From positions 1 to 25,569 of the forward strand of contig DLGW01000021.1 of the NCBI GenBank assembly GCA_002482885.1: a DNA stretch of 25,569 nucleotides, written 5' to 3'. Shown piece after piece: positions 23,173 to 25,569 of this stretch (positions are counted from its first letter, which is position 1; the number at the start of each line of letters is the position of its first letter). Under the pieces are notes generated by a model that made no database searches, was not told the DNA's origin, and saw only the letters and a list, made by a program, of their open reading frames with translations. A program made the position numbers and the translations under genes. This stretch comes from Flavobacteriaceae bacterium UBA7684. Lineage in GTDB: Bacteria > Bacteroidota > Bacteroidia > Flavobacteriales > Flavobacteriaceae.

Positions 23173-23646
23173 ATGAAACTATCCGAAGTAAAATCTAAAC
23201 TAGAAAATTTATCCGAAGTAGTCTTTGAATTGCCTAATGGTAATATTGTTCCTAAGCATTTTCATGTGACTGAAGTGGGTAAAATCACTAAGAAATTTAT
23301 CGATTGTGGAGGTACAGTTCGCGAAGAAAATGTAATTAATTTTCAATTGTGGGAAGCTAACGACTACGACCACCGATTGGCTCCAGAAAAACTAATCAAC
23401 ATTATAGAATTGTCTGAAAAAGTATTGCTGTTAGATGATTTAACGGTTGAAGTGGAATACCAAGCAGAAACGATTGGCAAATATCTTTTGGATTTTGAAA
23501 GTGGAGTATTTAAACTGAAAACCACTCAAACCGATTGTTTGGCAAAAGACAATTGTGGCATTCCTGCTGAAAAAATAAAAGTAAAAATGGCTGATTTACA
23601 AAAGGTAACTGCATCTTGTTGTACACCCAATTCAGGCTGTTGTTAA
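23173..23646 (+). CDS. Cys-rich protein of the ars operon (DUF6428 type)
   Basis: A 157-residue cytoplasmic protein without signal peptide or membrane segment. It has seven Cys: 45, 122, 128, 149, 150, 156 and 157, the last four in the tail ASCCTPNSGCC. The N-terminal 110 residues ('FELPNGNIVPKHFHVTEVGKITKKFIDCGGTVREENVINFQLWEANDYDHRL') look like the DUF6428 family, which is found in ars operons of Bacteroidota. Function is not established. The 27-base gap to arsR and 22-base gap to arsC put it in the same operon. A role in binding or passing As(III), or in redox support of ArsC, is inference from the Cys tail. Confidence 0.8.
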   Translation: MKLSEVKSKLENLSEVVFELPNGNIVPKHFHVTEVGKITKKFIDCGGTVREENVINFQLWEANDYDHRLAPEKLINIIELSEKVLLLDDLTVEVEYQAETIGKYLLDFESGVFKLKTTQTDCLAKDNCGIPAEKIKVKMADLQKVTASCCTPNSGCC

Positions 23647-23668
23647 ACCATCTATTCATCATAAAAAA

Positions 23669-24292
23669 ATGAAAAAAAATCTTTTTCCTGAAATCGAGCA
23701 CCTCATTGAAAATTTTGATTTCAACACCATTTCATCTGAAAGAAAAACCATATTACAACCGCTTATTGACTTTATTCAAACCAAAGTCAATCAAAACGAA
23801 TGTGTTTCTTTAAATTTTATTTGTACGCACAATTCCCGACGCAGTCATTTGTCTCAAATTTGGGCACAAACCGCTGCTGCCTATTATCAAATCTCTAACG
23901 TGTATAGTTATTCGGGCGGAACCGAAGCTACAGCGATGTTCCCGAAAGTAGCCGAAACGTTACAAAATCAAGGTTTTCAAATTCAACAATTATCGCAAGA
24001 AAAAAATCCGGTATATGCGGTAAAACTTGGCGGTTCCCTTCATCCGGTCATTGGGTTTTCTAAAAGATTTGACGATGATTTTAATCCTCAAAACGGATTT
24101 GCCGCCATCATGACTTGTTCGCAAGCCGACCAAGGTTGTCCGTTTGTATTGGGTGCCGAAAAACGAATTCCCATTACTTATAACGATCCTAAAGCTTTTG
24201 ATGGAACGCCACAACAAACCGAAAAATATGCTGAAAGAAGTTTAGAAATCGGCACCGAATTGTGTTACGTATTTTCACAAATTAAAAAATAA
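23669..24292 (+). CDS. arsC: Thioredoxin-type arsenate reductase (LMW-PTP fold)
   Basis: A 207-residue protein of the low-molecular-weight phosphatase fold. The P-loop CTHNSRRS has the nucleophile Cys52 and Arg58 (C-x5-R). Cys150 and Cys157 (CSQADQGC, six residues between) match the Cys82/Cys89 redox pair of the B. subtilis/S. aureus ArsC, pointing to arsenate reduction through thioredoxin rather than to tyrosine phosphatase activity. The later 'YNDPKAFDGTPQQTEKY' aligns with the family's DDP region. It has about 42 extra N-terminal residues compared with Gram-positive ArsC. One base separates its stop from acr3. Confidence 0.88.
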   Translation: MKKNLFPEIEHLIENFDFNTISSERKTILQPLIDFIQTKVNQNECVSLNFICTHNSRRSHLSQIWAQTAAAYYQISNVYSYSGGTEATAMFPKVAETLQNQGFQIQQLSQEKNPVYAVKLGGSLHPVIGFSKRFDDDFNPQNGFAAIMTCSQADQGCPFVLGAEKRIPITYNDPKAFDGTPQQTEKYAERSLEIGTELCYVFSQIKK

Positions 24293-24293
24293 T

Positions 24294-25331
24294 ATGGCAA
24301 CCAAAAAATTAAGTTTTTTAGACAATTACCTTACCCTTTGGATTTTTACCGCCATGATTATTGGCGTGGGTTTAGGTTATGTAATGCCTTCCATTGCGGA
24401 TCACATCAATGGCATGAGTTCAGGAACCACCAACATTCCCATAGCCATTGGACTAATTTTAATGATGTATCCGCCTTTGGCTAAAGTCAATTACAAACTG
24501 TTGCCTATGGTGTTTAAAAACACCAAAATCCTGACCGTTTCGTTATTACTGAATTGGATTATCGGCCCCATATTGATGTTTATTTTAGCGATTACATTTT
24601 TAAGCGATTACCCAGAATACATGGTGGGTTTGATTTTAATTGGTTTAGCCCGATGTATTGCCATGGTTTTGGTTTGGAATGATTTAGCTGAAGGCAATGC
24701 CGAATATGGCGCCGGATTAGTCGCTTTAAACAGTTTGTTTCAGGTGTTTTTTTACAGTTTTTACGCTTGGATTTTCATCACTGTTTTGCCGCCGTATTTC
24801 GGTTTTGAGGGCGCCATAGTAGATATATCCATACAAACCATAGCCGAAAGTGTCGCTATTTATTTAGGCATTCCATTTTTATTAGGCTTTTTAAGCCGAA
24901 CAATATTGGTAAAATTCAAAGGCGAAAATTGGTACAATCAACAATTCATTCCTGCGGTTTCGCCCATTACTTTAGTAGCCTTATTGGCCACCATTGTAGT
25001 GATGTTTAGTTTAAAAGGCGAATTAATTGTAACCATTCCACAAGATATATTCATTATCGCCTTGCCCATGTTGATTTATTTTGCCGTGATGTTTTTGGTT
25101 GGATTTTTTGTAACCAAAGCCTCGGGAGCGCCATACGATCAAAACGCTGCCGTAGCTTTTACGGCCGCGGGAAACAATTTTGAATTGGCCATTGCCGTTG
25201 CTATTGCCGTTTTCGGATTGAATTCTGGCGAAGCTTTTACAGGTGTGGTAGGCCCTTTGGTAGAAGTGCCCGCTTTAATTTTATTGGTTAAAGTTTCGTT
25301 TTGGCTAAAGAAGAAATATTATAAAAATTAG
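24294..25331 (+). CDS. acr3: ACR3-family arsenite efflux transporter
   Basis: A 345-residue inner-membrane carrier with about ten membrane segments. 'GLARCIAMVLVWNDLAEGNAEYGAGLVALNSLFQVFFYSFY' is the ACR3 signature in the fourth segment, with the conserved Cys121 needed for arsenite transport. The conserved acidic residue of the last segments is in 'VGPLVEVPALILLVKV'. It exports As(III) made by ArsC. It starts one base after the arsC stop, so translation is coupled. The name arsB is sometimes used, but this is the ACR3 family. Confidence 0.95.
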   Translation: MATKKLSFLDNYLTLWIFTAMIIGVGLGYVMPSIADHINGMSSGTTNIPIAIGLILMMYPPLAKVNYKLLPMVFKNTKILTVSLLLNWIIGPILMFILAITFLSDYPEYMVGLILIGLARCIAMVLVWNDLAEGNAEYGAGLVALNSLFQVFFYSFYAWIFITVLPPYFGFEGAIVDISIQTIAESVAIYLGIPFLLGFLSRTILVKFKGENWYNQQFIPAVSPITLVALLATIVVMFSLKGELIVTIPQDIFIIALPMLIYFAVMFLVGFFVTKASGAPYDQNAAVAFTAAGNNFELAIAVAIAVFGLNSGEAFTGVVGPLVEVPALILLVKVSFWLKKKYYKN

Positions 25332-25569
25332 GGCGTATCCCTTGCCTAACGGCGAGGGTCGTGCTGTCGCCGGTCGTTTTTTTTAGTCCATTGCATTCCC
25401 TAAAAAAGAACTCCAACAATGGCTCCATCACTCGTATGTTTGTATTCGTAAATTTGTTACAGTTCAATCATTATGATTAGATAGTGATGAGAACGAGTGA
25501 TTTATGTCCGTCACTTGATAATCCTTAAGAGATATATCGTGCGTTAGAAATTAAACCTCGTTCTCTTTG
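25332..25569. repeat. REP-like non-coding sequence after the ars operon
   Basis: No ORF of coding character. It begins GGGCGTATCCC..., with the hairpin CCCTTGCC-TAAC-GGCGAGGG (25339-25358, one wobble). An alternative stem pairs GGCGA with TCGCC (25367-25371), followed by eight T, so it may also end the ars transcript. The pattern GGGCGT...CCC...GGGTCG.GCTGTC... with Ts, and then CCATTGCATTCCC...CTCCAACAATGGCTCCATCACTCG, resembles REP-like repeats I know from Bacteroidota genomes. A 9-bp inverted repeat (ATCACTCGT at 25427-25435, ACGAGTGAT at 25493-25501) follows. Confidence 0.5.

Overview
The window looks like a chromosomal segment from a member of Flavobacteriaceae (Bacteroidota), probably Flavobacterium or a close relative. 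The DNA is AT-rich. Upstream regions carry the Bacteroidota promoter form TTG/TTTG-N17-21-TAnnTTTG rather than the E. coli type. Gene content also fits: a T9SS PorT-family protein next to ubiE/menG, a lipoprotein whose Cys is followed by SKDD (flavobacterial surface-export signal), and several signal peptides ending in Ala-Gln.

Layout. (a) 1-5107: the 3' part of an FtsX-family permease, a heptamer tandem repeat, ubiE/menG and a porT-like gene on +. A small ORF overlapping a zeta-toxin-like P-loop gene (toxin-antitoxin-like pair) and aspS lie on -. (b) 5108-7648: a MORN-repeat secreted protein, tRNA-Asn(GTT) with its own promoter, and the site-2 protease rseP. (c) 7649-13184, all on -: a nitrate/nitrite-type uptake operon (outer-membrane porin, substrate-binding protein, permease, ATPase), headed by an FNR-like Crp-family regulator. 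The porin and regulator upstream regions share a 16-bp identical sequence inside a TACGTA-N8-TACGTA dyad. (d) 13345-17478 on +: a lipoprotein, a PadR/PspC-type membrane stress pair, a secreted protein and a SprT-like metalloprotein. (e) 17475-19856 on -: MlaF/MlaE lipid-transport subunits and a family 2 glycosyltransferase. (f) 20060-22622: an ammonium transporter (+) and a cell-surface protein with a carboxypeptidase-regulatory-like domain (-). (g) 22813-25331 on +: an arsenic-resistance operon, arsR - Cys-rich DUF6428-type gene - thioredoxin-type arsenate reductase - ACR3. It is followed by a non-coding stretch with a REP-like sequence.

How the genes work together. Region (c) would carry nitrate across the outer membrane (porin), periplasm (NrtA) and inner membrane (NrtB/NrtD), with the FNR-like regulator probably acting on itself and on the operon through the shared dyad. 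A hairpin with a T-run between nrtA and nrtB could keep the binding protein in excess over the permease. No nitrate reductase is in the window, so the substrate is an inference. In region (g), ArsR probably represses its own operon at a palindrome just upstream. ArsC would reduce arsenate and Acr3 would export arsenite. Both ArsR and the unknown second protein end in Cys-Cys, which suggests thiophilic-metal binding.

Most of the window is ordinary flavobacterial housekeeping and transport. The parts most worth following up are the TACGTA dyad regulon with its FNR-like regulator, the small ORF/zeta-like kinase pair, and the Cys-tailed protein in the ars operon.
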